The position numbers were made by a program, and so were the translations under genes. Of a stretch of 64,000 nt of DNA, positions 1 through 9,606 are shown in pieces (the stretch's first letter is position 1; the number at the start of each line of letters is the position of its first letter). The stretch spans positions 262,391 through 326,390 of the forward strand of contig NZ_JAQQPS010000004.1 of assembly GCF_036688685.1 (NCBI RefSeq), given 5' to 3'. Under the pieces are notes generated by a model, which did no database searches, had not been told where the DNA came from, and worked only from the letters and a program-made list of their open reading frames with translations. This DNA comes from JALYUM01 sp036688685. Its GTDB lineage: Bacteria > Pseudomonadota > Gammaproteobacteria > Burkholderiales > Burkholderiaceae_D.

Positions 1-7
1 GCCGGCG

Positions 8-1897
8 CTACCGTCCGCGGCCCGCGGCAATGTAGCGGTCGATAACGGTCGGCAGCACCGCCAGCGGCACGCCGGCGCTGGCAACGAGCGCATCGTTGAA
101 ACCGGCCAGGTCGAATTGTTTGCCCAGTGCGGTGCGGGCGCGATCGCGCTGCTTGAGAATTTCGATGTGCCCCATCTTGTAGCCGCAGGCCTGGCCGGGA
201 GAGACGATGTAGCGGTCCACTTCGCTGGTGGCGCCGGCCACCACGCTGCCGGCATTCGCGACCATGAAGTCGATCGCCTGCTGACGCGGCCACTGCAGCG
301 CATGCAGGCCGGTGTCGACCACCAGCCGGCAGGCGCGGAACAGCTGGCCCTGCAGATAGCCGACCTGGCTGAACGGGTCGTCGGCGTACAGGCCGAATTC
401 ATCGACCAGCTGCTCGGCGTACAGCGCCCAGCCCTCGATGAAGGCGTTGTAGCCGGTCAGCGAGGCGATCAGGGGCAGCTCCGCCTGGTGCTCGGCGATG
501 TAGGCGCCTTGCCACGCATGGCCGGGGATGCCTTCGTGCGCGGTGAGCGTCGACAGATTGGTGCGCGGCCAGTAGCCGGTCGACTTCAGGTTGATGTAAT
601 AGATCGCCGGGCGCTTGCCGTCGAGCGACGCGAAATTCATGTAACCGAGCGCCGCGCCCGCTTCGATGTCGCTCGGCACCCGCTTGATCTCCAGCGGGGC
701 TTTTAATGTCAGATGCGAGATCTTCGGCATGATGGCGCGGATGGCGTCGACCCGGCTGTTGCAGAACGCGATGATCTGGGCGCGGCCGGCGTCCGTATCC
801 GGATACAGCATGCTCGGGTCGCGCGCCAGCGCGGCGATGCGCTCGCCCACCGTGCCCTGGGTTTTGCCCTGCGCGCGCAGGATGCCATCGATGCGCCCCT
901 GTAGTTGTTTCACTTGCGCCAGGCCCACCGCGTGGATCTCGGCTGGGGTGTAGTCGGTGGTGGTGCCGAGTTTTAAGGCCCACGCATAATATGCCGCGCC
1001 GTTCGGCAGTTTATGCACGCCGGCCACGTCGCTGGCTTTGGCGGTGGCCTGGCTGAACGCGGCGATCTGACGGTCAAGGGCCGGGTAGACGATGTCGGTC
1101 ACCAGCTTCAGGGCGCGCACTTCCCAGTCGCCCGGGATGCCGAGCGTGGCGGTGCGCGACGCCACCGAGGTGACCAGTTTTTGTTCAGCGGCCGGCGTGG
1201 CCCTGAACGCTTTTAGTTGTTTCAAGGTGGTGGCGGCGATGAAGGCAGGCGGGATCACGCCGTCTGCCGCCTGGGCGGTGATGCGCGCGCTCTCCTGGTC
1301 GAGCACGCGGCCCAGCGCGACCAGGCGCGCCAGATACGCTTCAGCATCGGCCGCATTGGCAATGCTGTGCTGCGAATCAAGGAACTCGGGCACGCTGACC
1401 AGTGCGCCGCCCTGTTGCGTGACCGGGTAGGGTGAAGTGCCGCCAAAGAAACCCGAGGCGGCGCCGCCGAACGCGAAGCGCTCGCCGGCAATGCCGGCCC
1501 TGGTCGAATACAGCACGGTGTCGTAGCGGATTTGGGAGGCCGGCGACAGGCGCTTGCGCTCGAGTGCCGCCAACCTTTTGGCCATCGCATGGACCTGGGC
1601 CGACCAGGCGGCGTCGCCGGCCGGCGAAGCGTCTTCCAGTTGCGATTTCAATGCGCTGCGGGCGCCATCGTCCTTGCCCAGGCTAGTGGCAGTGGTCGGC
1701 ACCAGCACCAGGATTTCCTCTGCGAAGTCGGCCAGCAGTTTGGCGAAGCGGGTGTCGGTGCTGCTCGCTGCGGCGTGCGCCAGCGGCGCCAGGGCGGCCA
1801 TCGTGCCACCGGCCAGCAGCAGCGTCAACAGGTCACGGCGCGACACGCCGGCGTGGGTGGTGTCGGAAATACCAGTGCGAGCGAACGATGTGCGCAT
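8..1897 (-). CDS. DUF885 family protein, Tat-exported putative metallopeptidase
   Basis: A 629-residue protein of the DUF885 family, a group of exported proteins resembling zinc peptidases. The N-terminus has a twin-arginine signal (S-R-R-D-L-L at about 19-24 followed by a hydrophobic stretch and AHAAA), so export by the Tat route is likely. The family motif H-E-G-I-P-G-H lies at 454-460 and is the probable metal site. An in-frame reading extends upstream to 2083, but the ATG at 1897 puts the Tat signal at the N-terminus and lies downstream of a good promoter (1944-1972). The stop codon is at the very edge of the window, so the gene is complete. Substrate unknown; peptidase activity is inferred from the motif only. 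Confidence 0.85.
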   Translation of the reverse strand: MRTSFARTGISDTTHAGVSRRDLLTLLLAGGTMAALAPLAHAAASSTDTRFAKLLADFAEEILVLVPTTATSLGKDDGARSALKSQLEDASPAGDAAWSAQVHAMAKRLAALERKRLSPASQIRYDTVLYSTRAGIAGERFAFGGAASGFFGGTSPYPVTQQGGALVSVPEFLDSQHSIANAADAEAYLARLVALGRVLDQESARITAQAADGVIPPAFIAATTLKQLKAFRATPAAEQKLVTSVASRTATLGIPGDWEVRALKLVTDIVYPALDRQIAAFSQATAKASDVAGVHKLPNGAAYYAWALKLGTTTDYTPAEIHAVGLAQVKQLQGRIDGILRAQGKTQGTVGERIAALARDPSMLYPDTDAGRAQIIAFCNSRVDAIRAIMPKISHLTLKAPLEIKRVPSDIEAGAALGYMNFASLDGKRPAIYYINLKSTGYWPRTNLSTLTAHEGIPGHAWQGAYIAEHQAELPLIASLTGYNAFIEGWALYAEQLVDEFGLYADDPFSQVGYLQGQLFRACRLVVDTGLHALQWPRQQAIDFMVANAGSVVAGATSEVDRYIVSPGQACGYKMGHIEILKQRDRARTALGKQFDLAGFNDALVASAGVPLAVLPTVIDRYIAAGRGR

Positions 1898-1943
1898 GTT
1901 GTCCTTGAAAGTATTTGCAAAAAGTATAGAAAGAGCGTGACTG

Positions 1944-1972
1944 ATATTATTTCTTATATGTAAAGCCGTCAA
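1944..1972 (-). promoter_or_regulatory. sigma-70-type promoter of the DUF885 gene
   Basis: On the minus strand TTGACG (1967-1972) and TAATAT (1944-1949) are separated by exactly 17 bp, about 45 bp upstream of the ATG at 1897. The region is AT-rich compared with its surroundings. Assignment is by consensus only. Confidence 0.55.
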
Positions 1973-2081
1973 AGTTATTTTTCTTGACAACTTGCTTCTC
2001 TGGCAACGGCACAAGTACACTGGGCGGTCCGGTAGCGCTGCGCCTGCGCCGGGCACCTCACAATCTTTCAAAGGGAGCACC

Positions 2082-2612
2082 ATGAAGTATGCAGTTCAAG
2101 CCGTGCTGGGCCTCGCGCTGGTCTTCGTCAACCCGGCGTTTGCGGCGTCCGCCGCGCCAGTCTCAACTGTCGCGCCAGCCCACGTGCAGGCCGTGCAGGA
2201 CCTGCTGGCCGCCATGCAGGTCGAAAAAGTCCTCAATGGCGTCGCCGCGCGCAGCCGTTACGCCAACGAGGCGCAGCGCCAGGCCGTGTACGCCAAAATC
2301 GACAAGACGCCGCCCGCCGACATTTACCGCCGCCTCGCGGCGCCGCTGACGCCGGTGATCTCCGTCGACACGGCGCTCGAAATGACGCGCTTCTATCGCA
2401 CCCCCTACGGCAAGCAGGTCATCCACAAGCGCTACAACAGCGGCGCGCAGATCCAGTTGCCCGGCATGCGTGCCGGCGTGGCGGCGGAAGAGCAGAAGGA
2501 GCGCAAGCGCCCGGCCTATGTCCAGGCGAGCAAGGCGCTGACGGAAGCGGAGCCGGCGATCGACCGCGAAGCATTCAAGTTGCTACAGCAGATCGACAAG
2601 GAAAAACGCTGA
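2082..2612 (+). CDS. DUF2059-like exported protein
   Basis: A 176-residue protein with a classical signal peptide (MKYAVQAVLGLALVFVNPAFA, cleavage probably after AFA). The mature part resembles the DUF2059 domain: a helical segment with F-Y-R-T-P-Y-G-K near the middle, which matches the family's typical F-x-x-T-P-x-G. The ATG at 2082 follows a strong AAAGGGAG ribosome site; an open frame continuing upstream to 1992 has no support. It is divergent from the DUF885 gene and lies 29 bp upstream of the SUI1 gene, so the latter may be co-transcribed. Function of the family is unknown; periplasmic location is inferred. Confidence 0.7.
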   Translation: MKYAVQAVLGLALVFVNPAFAASAAPVSTVAPAHVQAVQDLLAAMQVEKVLNGVAARSRYANEAQRQAVYAKIDKTPPADIYRRLAAPLTPVISVDTALEMTRFYRTPYGKQVIHKRYNSGAQIQLPGMRAGVAAEEQKERKRPAYVQASKALTEAEPAIDREAFKLLQQIDKEKR

Positions 2613-2641
2613 CCCTTGCGCGCGTCTTCAACACAATCGAC

Positions 2642-2998
2642 ATGAAGCATTCTTCGAACAGCAATCTGGTGTATTCCACCGAGGGCGGGCGCGCGTGTCC
2701 CGCATGCCGGCAGCCGCTCGCTCAGTGCGCGTGCCAGGCGAAAGCGCTGGTGCAAGGCGATGGGGTGGTGCGCGTGTCGCGCCAGTTGAAAGGGCGGGGT
2801 GGCAAAACCGTCACCCTGGTCAAGGGACTGGCGCTCGACGCCACCGAACTGGCCCTGCTCGGCAAGCAGTTGCGCACAGCCTGCGGTGCGGGCGGCACGG
2901 TCAAGGATGGCGTGATCGAGGTGCAGGGCGACCACTGCGAGGCGATCATGGCGGCGCTGCGCAAGCATGGACACCGGCCGCAGCAAGCCGGCGGCTGA
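2642..2998 (+). CDS. SUI1/YciH family translation factor
   Basis: A 118-residue protein of the eIF1/SUI1 family (YciH in E. coli). The N-terminal part carries C-P-A-C and C-A-C cysteine pairs (about residues 20-31), and the C-terminal half has the SUI1 fold signature: R-G-G-K-T-V-T-L-V-K-G, then a C-G-x-G-G-T-V-K-D-G-V-I-E-V-Q-G-D-H stretch. Bacterial members are thought to act on initiation fidelity or stress-related translation, but the role is not settled. It follows the DUF2059 gene closely and converges on a TetR gene. Confidence 0.9.
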   Translation: MKHSSNSNLVYSTEGGRACPACRQPLAQCACQAKALVQGDGVVRVSRQLKGRGGKTVTLVKGLALDATELALLGKQLRTACGAGGTVKDGVIEVQGDHCEAIMAALRKHGHRPQQAGG

Positions 2999-3008
2999 AG
3001 GCGCCGTC

Positions 3009-3620
3009 TCAGGTCATCATCAAGGCCCGCATCGCCACCCGGCAAGCCTCGACCAGATTGGCGCGGTCGAGGCCAGGGTCCTGCAGGGTGCGCAGCGGCA
3101 GCCCATTGAACATCGCGATCATGGCGCTGGTGCGGCCTTCGACCGTTCGCGCGTCGGCCGCAAGGGCGCGTTGTTCGCGCCCTTGTTTGATCAGCGCGTG
3201 CAAGCGGATGCGCGCATCTGCGTCGGCCGCCTGCAGCGCCGCGGCGATCACCGGATTGCGCGACGCTTCTGCGTACATTTCCAGCGACATGCCCCAGATC
3301 GCGGTATCGAGCTGCTCGTCGACGATTTCGACGATTTCCTCAACCATGTATTCGAGCGGGTCGGCCTGCTGGCTGACGTTGAGCAGCTTGTCGTTGACGT
3401 GCTCCATGCGCATGGCCACGAACGCCATGATGATCGCATCCTTGTTGTCGAAATAATTGTAGATATGGCCGGCGCTCATGCCGGCCTGCTTTGAAATTTC
3501 GGCCATGCTGGCGCCGTGAAAGCCGCTGCGGGCAAAGCAGACGGCGGCCGCGTCGAGGACCTGGGCACGCCGATGTCGGGCGCGCTCAGGGTCGGTATGG
3601 CGTTTGACGATGGTGCTCAT
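3009..3620 (-). CDS. TetR/AcrR family transcriptional regulator
   Basis: A 203-residue regulator. The N-terminal TetR DNA-binding domain (about 15-65) contains A-E-I-S-K-Q-A-G-M-S-A-G-H-I-Y-N-Y-F-D-N-K-D, the canonical helix-turn-helix. The C-terminal ligand domain is variable, as usual. The ATG at 3620 is preferred over an upstream in-frame codon because the N-terminal arm then has normal length. It lies 120 bp downstream of, and in the same direction as, the outer-membrane channel gene of the RND operon, so it may be the operon's last gene or its regulator. A second TetR gene sits upstream of the same operon. Confidence 0.88.
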   Translation of the reverse strand: MSTIVKRHTDPERARHRRAQVLDAAAVCFARSGFHGASMAEISKQAGMSAGHIYNYFDNKDAIIMAFVAMRMEHVNDKLLNVSQQADPLEYMVEEIVEIVDEQLDTAIWGMSLEMYAEASRNPVIAAALQAADADARIRLHALIKQGREQRALAADARTVEGRTSAMIAMFNGLPLRTLQDPGLDRANLVEACRVAMRALMMT

Positions 3621-3740
3621 GCTGTCCCTACTGTTGTTTTTATCTGCCGCGCAGGCGCGCGAACTGTATTGTCGCATTGCGCCTGCCGATGCTGCAAACG
3701 GTGCGGCGCAACGTGCCGTACGCTGCGCATCCGTGCTGGT

Positions 3741-5174
3741 TTAACCACCCTGACGCACGCGCTCCGGCTGCCAGCCGCCGCCCAGTACCTTGTACAGCGT
3801 GACCGCATTGCTCGAACGTGCCAGGCGCGTCGTGATCATGCCTTGCTGCGCGGCGTACAGCGTGCGCTGCGCGATCAGCGCGTTCAGGTAGGTATCTGCG
3901 CCCAGCTTGTAGCGCGCTTCATAGATGCGGTAGCTTTTCGTCGCCGCCTCCACCAGCGCCAGTTGCGCGTTCATGCGCGCGTCGATGGTGCCGCGCGTGG
4001 CCAGTGCGTCGGACACTTCGCCGAACGCCGTCTGGATCGCCTTTTCGTACTGCGCCACGGCGATCTGGTCGTCCACCTTGGCGATGGCCAGGTTGGCGCG
4101 GTTCACGCCACCGTCGAAAATGGGCAGATTGATCGACGGCGCAAAGCTCCACGCTCCCGAGCCGCCCTTGAACAGGCCGGACAAGCTGCTGCTCTGGCTG
4201 CCGCCGGATGCGGTCAGCGAGATACTCGGGAAGAACGCGGCGCGCGCCACGCCGATGTTGGCGTTGGCGGCACGCAGCAGACGTTCGGCTTGCAGGATGT
4301 CCGGGCGCGCTTCGAGCAAACTGGAAGGCAGGCCGGCCGGAATGGCGGCCATCGTCGTGACATTCTCGAATTCACCCTGTGGTATCAAGCCCTCTGGCAG
4401 GGCGCTGCCCACCAGCAGCGTCAAGGCATTCACGTCGATCGCCACTTGCGCCGTGTACACCGCCAGGTCGCTCTTCGCGGTTGCCACCGAGGTCTGGGCA
4501 TTGTAGACGTCCACACCCGAGGTGGCGCCGGCGGCCAGGCGTTTTGTGCTCAGGTCAAAACTGGTCTGCTGGCTGGCCACCGTCTCTGCGGCCAGCTTCA
4601 GGCGCTGCTGGTCGGCGCTCAGGGTGGCGTAGGCAATAGCCACTTGCGACACCAGCGCGATCTGCTGCGCGCGGCGTGCATCTTCTGTGCCCAGGTAGGT
4701 TTGCAGGCCCGCTTCCGACAGGTTGCGCAGTTTGCCGAAAAAATCGAGTTCGTACGAGGCCAGCGCCAGGCCACCCGAATAGGTGTGGCTGACCGTGGCC
4801 TGGTTGCCGGTGACGCTGCCCGGTGTGCGGCTTGCCGTTTCCGACAGATTGGCCGACAGCGACGGCAGCAGGGCGGCGCGATCGATGTCGTACTGGGCGC
4901 GCGCCGCTTCGATGTTCAGGCTCGACACCCGCAGGTCGCGGTTGTTGGCCAGGGCCAGCGCGATCAGCTGGCGCAATGCGGCGTCGGCGAAATAATCGCG
5001 CCAGGCGATTTGCGCGACCGGAGTCGCGTCGGCCGCGGCCACCGGCACGCCCTGGTAGGCGGCGCCGGTCGGGAAGGCTGGCGCCACCGTGGCGGCCGGG
5101 CGTTCATACACCGGCGCCAGGCTGCAGCCGGTCAGCAGAGACATCACTGCCATCGTCAAGATCGTGTGCTTCAT
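3741..5174 (-). CDS. RND efflux outer-membrane channel lipoprotein (OprM/NodT type)
   Basis: A 477-residue outer membrane factor of the TolC/OprM class. It starts with a lipoprotein signal (L-L-T-G-C, lipidated Cys17), followed by the two repeated OEP regions with long alternating helices. It forms the trimeric outer-membrane duct of a tripartite pump. The start codon overlaps the stop of the RND pump gene as ATGA (5171-5174), so translation is coupled. A Y-E-R-P tract after the lipidated cysteine is typical of NodT-type members. Confidence 0.93.
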   Translation of the reverse strand: MKHTILTMAVMSLLTGCSLAPVYERPAATVAPAFPTGAAYQGVPVAAADATPVAQIAWRDYFADAALRQLIALALANNRDLRVSSLNIEAARAQYDIDRAALLPSLSANLSETASRTPGSVTGNQATVSHTYSGGLALASYELDFFGKLRNLSEAGLQTYLGTEDARRAQQIALVSQVAIAYATLSADQQRLKLAAETVASQQTSFDLSTKRLAAGATSGVDVYNAQTSVATAKSDLAVYTAQVAIDVNALTLLVGSALPEGLIPQGEFENVTTMAAIPAGLPSSLLEARPDILQAERLLRAANANIGVARAAFFPSISLTASGGSQSSSLSGLFKGGSGAWSFAPSINLPIFDGGVNRANLAIAKVDDQIAVAQYEKAIQTAFGEVSDALATRGTIDARMNAQLALVEAATKSYRIYEARYKLGADTYLNALIAQRTLYAAQQGMITTRLARSSNAVTLYKVLGGGWQPERVRQGG

Positions 5175-8100
5175 GCTTTTACCTCATCAGATTTTTTTTG
5201 CGCTGTGGTTTTGCTGAATCGGGCGCGCACCAGTACGAAGAACACCGGCACGAAGAAAATGCCCAGGATGGTCGAGGTCAGCATCCCGCCCAGCACGCCG
5301 ATACCGATGGCGTTCTGGCTACCCGACCCGGCGCCGCTGGAAATGGCCAGCGGCAGCACGCCCAGGCCGAACGCGATCGAGGTCATCAAAATCGGACGCA
5401 AGCGCATGTGCACCGCCTGCAGCGTGGCGTCGACCAGTTCGACACCGGTTTCCTGCAGGTCCTTGGCAAACTCCACGATCAAGATCGCATTTTTCGCCGC
5501 CAGTCCCACCACCGTGAGCAGGCCCACCTGGAAGTAGACGTCGTTCGACAGGCCGAAAATGGACGTCGCCAGCACCGTACCGAGAATCCCGATCGGCACC
5601 ACCAGCAACACCGAGAATGGAATCGACCAGCTTTCATACAGCGCGGCCAGACACAGGAACACGATCAGCAGCGAGATGCTGTAGAGCTGGACGGTCTGGT
5701 TGCCCGAGGCGCGCTCTTCGATCGACAGGCCGGTCCACTCGTAGCCGATGCCCGGCGGCAGTTTGGCCATCAGTTTTTCCATCTCCGCCATCGCGGCGCC
5801 GGAACTCTGGCCCGGGGCCGGGCTGCCCTGGATGTTGGCCGAGGACAGGCCGTTGTAGCGTTCCAGTCGTGGTGAGGCATAAATCCACTTGCCCGAGGCG
5901 AAGGCGGAGAAGGGCACCATCGCGCCGGCGCTGTTACGCACCGACCATTTATCGAGGTCTTCCGGCGCCATGCGGTCGGCCGGCTCGCCCTGGATGTACA
6001 CCTTCTTGACGCGGCCGCGGTCGACGAAGTCGTTGATGTAGGCGCTACCCCAGCCGGTCGACAGCACCGCGTTCACGTCGGCCACCGTCAGGCCCAGCGC
6101 AGTGGCTTTCTGCTGGTCGATGGTGATCTTGTACTGCGGCGTGTCTTCCATGCCGTTCGGGCGCACCGCCATCACGATCTTGCTTTGCGCGGCCATGCCG
6201 AGCAGCTGGTTACGGGCGTTCATCAAGGCCTCGTGGCCGAGCGCGCCCTGGTCCTGCAACTGCAAATCGAAGCCGCTGGCGTTACCCAGTTCCAGCACGG
6301 CTGGCGGCGCGAAGGCGAACACCTGGCCATCCTTGATACTCTGGAAGAAGCCCATGGCGCGGCCGACGATGGCGTTCACCTTGGCGTCCTTGCCTTTGCG
6401 CTCGGACCAGTCCTTCATGCGCACAAAGGCGATGCCGCTGTTCTGGCCATTGCCCGAGAAGCTGAAACCGGCCACCGCGAACACCGAGGCGACATTGGCT
6501 TTTTCAGACTGCAGATAATGCTGTTCGACCTGCTCGATCACTTTCAGGGTGCGCTCCTGGGTCGCGCCGGTGGGCAATTGAACCTGGGTGAACATGACGC
6601 CCTGGTCTTCTTCCGGCAGGAACGAGGTGGGCAGGCGCATGAACACGAAGGCCAGCACGCCGACCAGCACGGCGAACACGATCATCACGCGGCCGCCACG
6701 TTTCAGGAGGGTGCCGACCAGGCCCTGATATTTGGTGGTGCCCTTGTCGAAATTGCGGTTGAACCAGCCAAAGAAACCGGTCGATCTGGCCTTGTGGCCT
6801 TTTGCGACGGGTTTCAGCAAGGTCGCGCACAGGGCCGGCGTGAACACCATCGCGACGATCACCGACAGCACCATCGCGGACACGATCGTGATCGAGAACT
6901 GGCGGTAAATCACGCCGGTCGAGCCGCCGAAGAAGGCCATCGGCACGAACACGGCCGACAGCACCAGCGCGATACCGACCAGCGCACCGGTAATTTCTCC
7001 CATCGATTTGCGGGTCGCGTCCAGCGGCGACAGGCCTTCTTCGCTCATGATGCGCTCGACGTTTTCCACCACCACGATGGCGTCATCGACCAGCAGGCCA
7101 ATGGCCAGCACGACGGCGAACATGGTCAGCGTGTTGATGGAGTAGCCCAGTGCCGACAGGATGCCGAAGGTCCCCAGCAGCACGACCGGCACGGCCATGG
7201 TCGGGATGATGGTGGCGCGCAGATTTTGCAGGAACAGATACATCACCAGGAACACCAGCACGATCGCCTCGATCAGCGTTTTCACCACTTCTTCGATCGA
7301 CAGCGTGACGAAGGGCGTGGTGTCGAAGGCAGTCACGGCTTTCAGGCCGGGCGGGAATTGTTTGCTCATCTGGGCGATGCGGGCGTTGACAGCTTTGGCG
7401 GTATCGAGCGCATTCGCGCCGGTGGCCAGCTTGATGGCCAAACCGCTGGCGGGCTTCCCATTGAACCTGGCCAGCACGCGGTAGCTTTCGCTGCCCAGTT
7501 CCATGCGGGCGACGTCGCGCAGATACGTGGTGGCGCCGTTGGCACTGGTTTTCAGCCTGATTGCGCCGAACTGTTCGACCGTTTGCAGGCGGCTCTGGGC
7601 GGTGATGGTGGCATTGAGTTGCTGGCCTTTGACGGCTGGCAGGCCGCCCAGTTCACCGGCCGATACTTCGGTATTTTGCGCGCTGACGGCCGCGATGACG
7701 TCGGCTGGCGTGAGCTGGAAGCTGCGCAGCTTGACCGGGTCGAGCCAGATCCGCATCGCGTATTGCGAGCCGAAGTTCTGGACGTCGCCCACGCCTTCGA
7801 CGCGCGAAATCGGGTCGAGGACGCTGGCAGTGACGTAGTCGCCGATGTCGGCCTGCTTCATGCTGCCGTCTTCGGATACAAAGCCGAGCACCATCAGGAA
7901 GTTCTTGGTGGCTTTCGCGACCACCAGGCCCTGCTGCGTGACTTCGTTCGGCAGCAAGGGCGTGGCCAGCTGCAGCTTGTTCTGCACCTGCACCTGCGCG
8001 ATGTCGGGATTGGTGCCGCTCTTGAACGTCAAGGTCAAGCTGATGCCGCCGGCCGAGTCGGACGAGGACGACATATAGCTCAGCCCGTCGATCCCCTTCA

Positions 8101-8308
8101 TCTTTTGTTCGATGACCTGGGTGACGGCGTCTTCCACCGTCTTGGCGGAAGCGCCCGGATAGGTGCCGGAAATGGAAATCGATGGCGGCGCGATGGCCGG
8201 GTACTGCGCAATCGGCAGGCTCATGATCGCCAGGACACCGGCGAGCATGATGACGATGGCGACCACCCAGGCAAAGATGGGGCGGTCGATGAAAAAGCGT
8301 GACAACAT
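5171..8308 (-). CDS. RND multidrug efflux pump, HAE1 family (AcrB/MexB type)
   Basis: A 1045-residue inner-membrane proton antiporter with the expected architecture: one N-terminal membrane helix (F-F-I-D-R-P-I-F-A-W), a large periplasmic porter domain, six helices including the G-x-x-V-D-D-A-I-V-V-V-E-N proton-relay segment, then the second half with the same layout. Length matches AcrB (1049) closely. The ATG at 8308 follows an AGGAG site and gives the standard M-L-S-R-F-F-I-D-R-P start; a longer frame to 8431 would overlap the adaptor gene. Preceded by the adaptor gene and translationally coupled to the channel gene. Substrate range cannot be read from sequence. Confidence 0.95.
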   Translation of the reverse strand: MLSRFFIDRPIFAWVVAIVIMLAGVLAIMSLPIAQYPAIAPPSISISGTYPGASAKTVEDAVTQVIEQKMKGIDGLSYMSSSSDSAGGISLTLTFKSGTNPDIAQVQVQNKLQLATPLLPNEVTQQGLVVAKATKNFLMVLGFVSEDGSMKQADIGDYVTASVLDPISRVEGVGDVQNFGSQYAMRIWLDPVKLRSFQLTPADVIAAVSAQNTEVSAGELGGLPAVKGQQLNATITAQSRLQTVEQFGAIRLKTSANGATTYLRDVARMELGSESYRVLARFNGKPASGLAIKLATGANALDTAKAVNARIAQMSKQFPPGLKAVTAFDTTPFVTLSIEEVVKTLIEAIVLVFLVMYLFLQNLRATIIPTMAVPVVLLGTFGILSALGYSINTLTMFAVVLAIGLLVDDAIVVVENVERIMSEEGLSPLDATRKSMGEITGALVGIALVLSAVFVPMAFFGGSTGVIYRQFSITIVSAMVLSVIVAMVFTPALCATLLKPVAKGHKARSTGFFGWFNRNFDKGTTKYQGLVGTLLKRGGRVMIVFAVLVGVLAFVFMRLPTSFLPEEDQGVMFTQVQLPTGATQERTLKVIEQVEQHYLQSEKANVASVFAVAGFSFSGNGQNSGIAFVRMKDWSERKGKDAKVNAIVGRAMGFFQSIKDGQVFAFAPPAVLELGNASGFDLQLQDQGALGHEALMNARNQLLGMAAQSKIVMAVRPNGMEDTPQYKITIDQQKATALGLTVADVNAVLSTGWGSAYINDFVDRGRVKKVYIQGEPADRMAPEDLDKWSVRNSAGAMVPFSAFASGKWIYASPRLERYNGLSSANIQGSPAPGQSSGAAMAEMEKLMAKLPPGIGYEWTGLSIEERASGNQTVQLYSISLLIVFLCLAALYESWSIPFSVLLVVPIGILGTVLATSIFGLSNDVYFQVGLLTVVGLAAKNAILIVEFAKDLQETGVELVDATLQAVHMRLRPILMTSIAFGLGVLPLAISSGAGSGSQNAIGIGVLGGMLTSTILGIFFVPVFFVLVRARFSKTTAQKKSDEVKA

Positions 8309-8336
8309 AAGAGAGGGCTCCTGGATTGGGTGGGAT

Positions 8337-9500
8337 TTAAGGAGCGCTCTTGGCGGCTGCTGGTGCGATCCTGGCAGGGCTGCCCGGCTTGATCTTTTGC
8401 AGACCCTCGACGATGACGAGGTCGTCGGCAACCAGTCCGGAGGTGACCAGCCACTTGTCGCCGTAGGTGCCGCCGGTGGTCAGAATCTTCTGGGCCACCT
8501 TGCCGTCTTTGCCCAGCACCATGGCGGTCGCTTCGCCCTTGGCATTGCGGCTTACGCCCACTTGCGGCACCAGCATGGCGTCGTTCTTGACGCCGGATTC
8601 GACCACCGCGCGGACGAACATGCCCGGCAGCAGATTCTGTTTCGGGTTTGGAAACAGGGCGCGCAGCGTGACGTTGCCGGTGCTGGTGTCGACGCTCACG
8701 TCGGCAAATTGCAGCTTGCCGGTTGCACCGTAGGCGGTGCCGTCCGACAGCATCAGGGTAACGTTGGCCTGCTTGCCGGCCGACGTCAGGTCGCCGCTGT
8801 CGAGGTCGCGTTTCAGCTTCAACAGCGCATCGCTGGACTGGGTCACGTCGACGTAGATCGGGTCGAGTTGCTGGACGGTGGTGAGCGCGGTTTCCTGGGC
8901 GGCTGTGACCAATGCACCGGGGGTAACGGTGGACCTGCCGATGCGGCCGCTGATCGGCGCGTAGACGTGGGTGTATTGCAGGTTGATCTGCGCAGTGGCG
9001 AGCGCGGCCCTGGCGGTTTCGACATCGGCCTTGGCCTGGGCGTCGGCAGCCACCGAATTTTCGTAGTCGGCGCGGCTGACGCCTTCGATATCGAGCAATT
9101 CCTTGTTGCGCCTGGCGGCCGGGCCGCTGCTGAGCAAGCTGGCCTGGGCGCGCACCAGCGCCGCCTTGGCCGAGTTCACCGACGCCTGGTAGGTGGCCGG
9201 GTCGATCTGGTACAGCGCGGTACCGGCTTTCACGTCCGCCCCCTCGGTGAATAGGCGCTTCTGGATCAGTCCGCTCACCTGCGGGCGCACGTCGGCGACC
9301 TGGAAGGCGTTGGTGCGGCCCGGCAACTCGGTACTCATCTTCAGCGGTGCGACCACCACTTTGTAGACTTGTACTTCCGGGATTTGCGGCGGTGGCGCTG
9401 CTTGCTCCTTCTTCCCGCAGGCGGTCAGGATCAAGGTGGCGCACGCCAGAGCGATGGCGCTGGCAGTGCGTAGGGCGGGCGTGTAAAAAGGAGAGGTCAT
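8337..9500 (-). CDS. RND efflux periplasmic adaptor lipoprotein (AcrA/MexA type)
   Basis: A 387-residue membrane fusion protein. A lipoprotein signal ends at L-T-A-C (Cys28). It is followed by the lipoyl/barrel-sandwich half with G-L-I-Q-K-R-L-F-T-E-G-A-D-V-K-A-G, a helical hairpin, the second lipoyl half with Y-A-P-I-S-G-R-I-G and a C-terminal beta-barrel. It bridges the pump and the channel. The ATG at 9500 is chosen because it places the lipobox correctly. First gene of the three-gene efflux operon, 28 bp upstream of the pump gene. The palindrome at 9538-9559 lies in its promoter region. Confidence 0.94.
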   Translation of the reverse strand: MTSPFYTPALRTASAIALACATLILTACGKKEQAAPPPQIPEVQVYKVVVAPLKMSTELPGRTNAFQVADVRPQVSGLIQKRLFTEGADVKAGTALYQIDPATYQASVNSAKAALVRAQASLLSSGPAARRNKELLDIEGVSRADYENSVAADAQAKADVETARAALATAQINLQYTHVYAPISGRIGRSTVTPGALVTAAQETALTTVQQLDPIYVDVTQSSDALLKLKRDLDSGDLTSAGKQANVTLMLSDGTAYGATGKLQFADVSVDTSTGNVTLRALFPNPKQNLLPGMFVRAVVESGVKNDAMLVPQVGVSRNAKGEATAMVLGKDGKVAQKILTTGGTYGDKWLVTSGLVADDLVIVEGLQKIKPGSPARIAPAAAKSAP

Positions 9501-9537
9501 ACGGGAGCTTTCTGCGAGGAAATAATGTGGACTTTTC

Positions 9538-9559
9538 TTAGAATGAACGATCATTCTAA
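9538..9559. promoter_or_regulatory. Palindromic operator in the RND operon promoter
   Basis: TTAGAATGA (9538-9546) and TCATTCTAA (9551-9559) form a perfect 9-bp inverted repeat with a 4-bp centre, a form typical of TetR-family sites. On the minus strand a TTGACT -35 (9563-9568) with a 17-bp spacer places the CATTCT -10 (9540-9545) inside the palindrome, so a bound repressor would block RNA polymerase. Which of the two flanking TetR proteins binds is not decidable from sequence. Confidence 0.75.
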
Positions 9560-9606
9560 TTAAGTCAAGCACATCCCAGCGTCCCTGATGGCGCCTTAAG
9601 AGTTCT

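Noticed and set aside
1984..2020. TTGACA as promoter of the DUF2059 gene
   Set aside because: The -35 box at 1984-1989 is good but no acceptable -10 lies 16-18 bp downstream.
6185..8302. Long antisense open frame (705 codons) opposite the RND pump
   Set aside because: High-GC shadow of the real pump gene: very rich in His, Gln, Arg and Gly, with no domain motif. Similar shadows lie opposite lon, tig/clpP and cphA.
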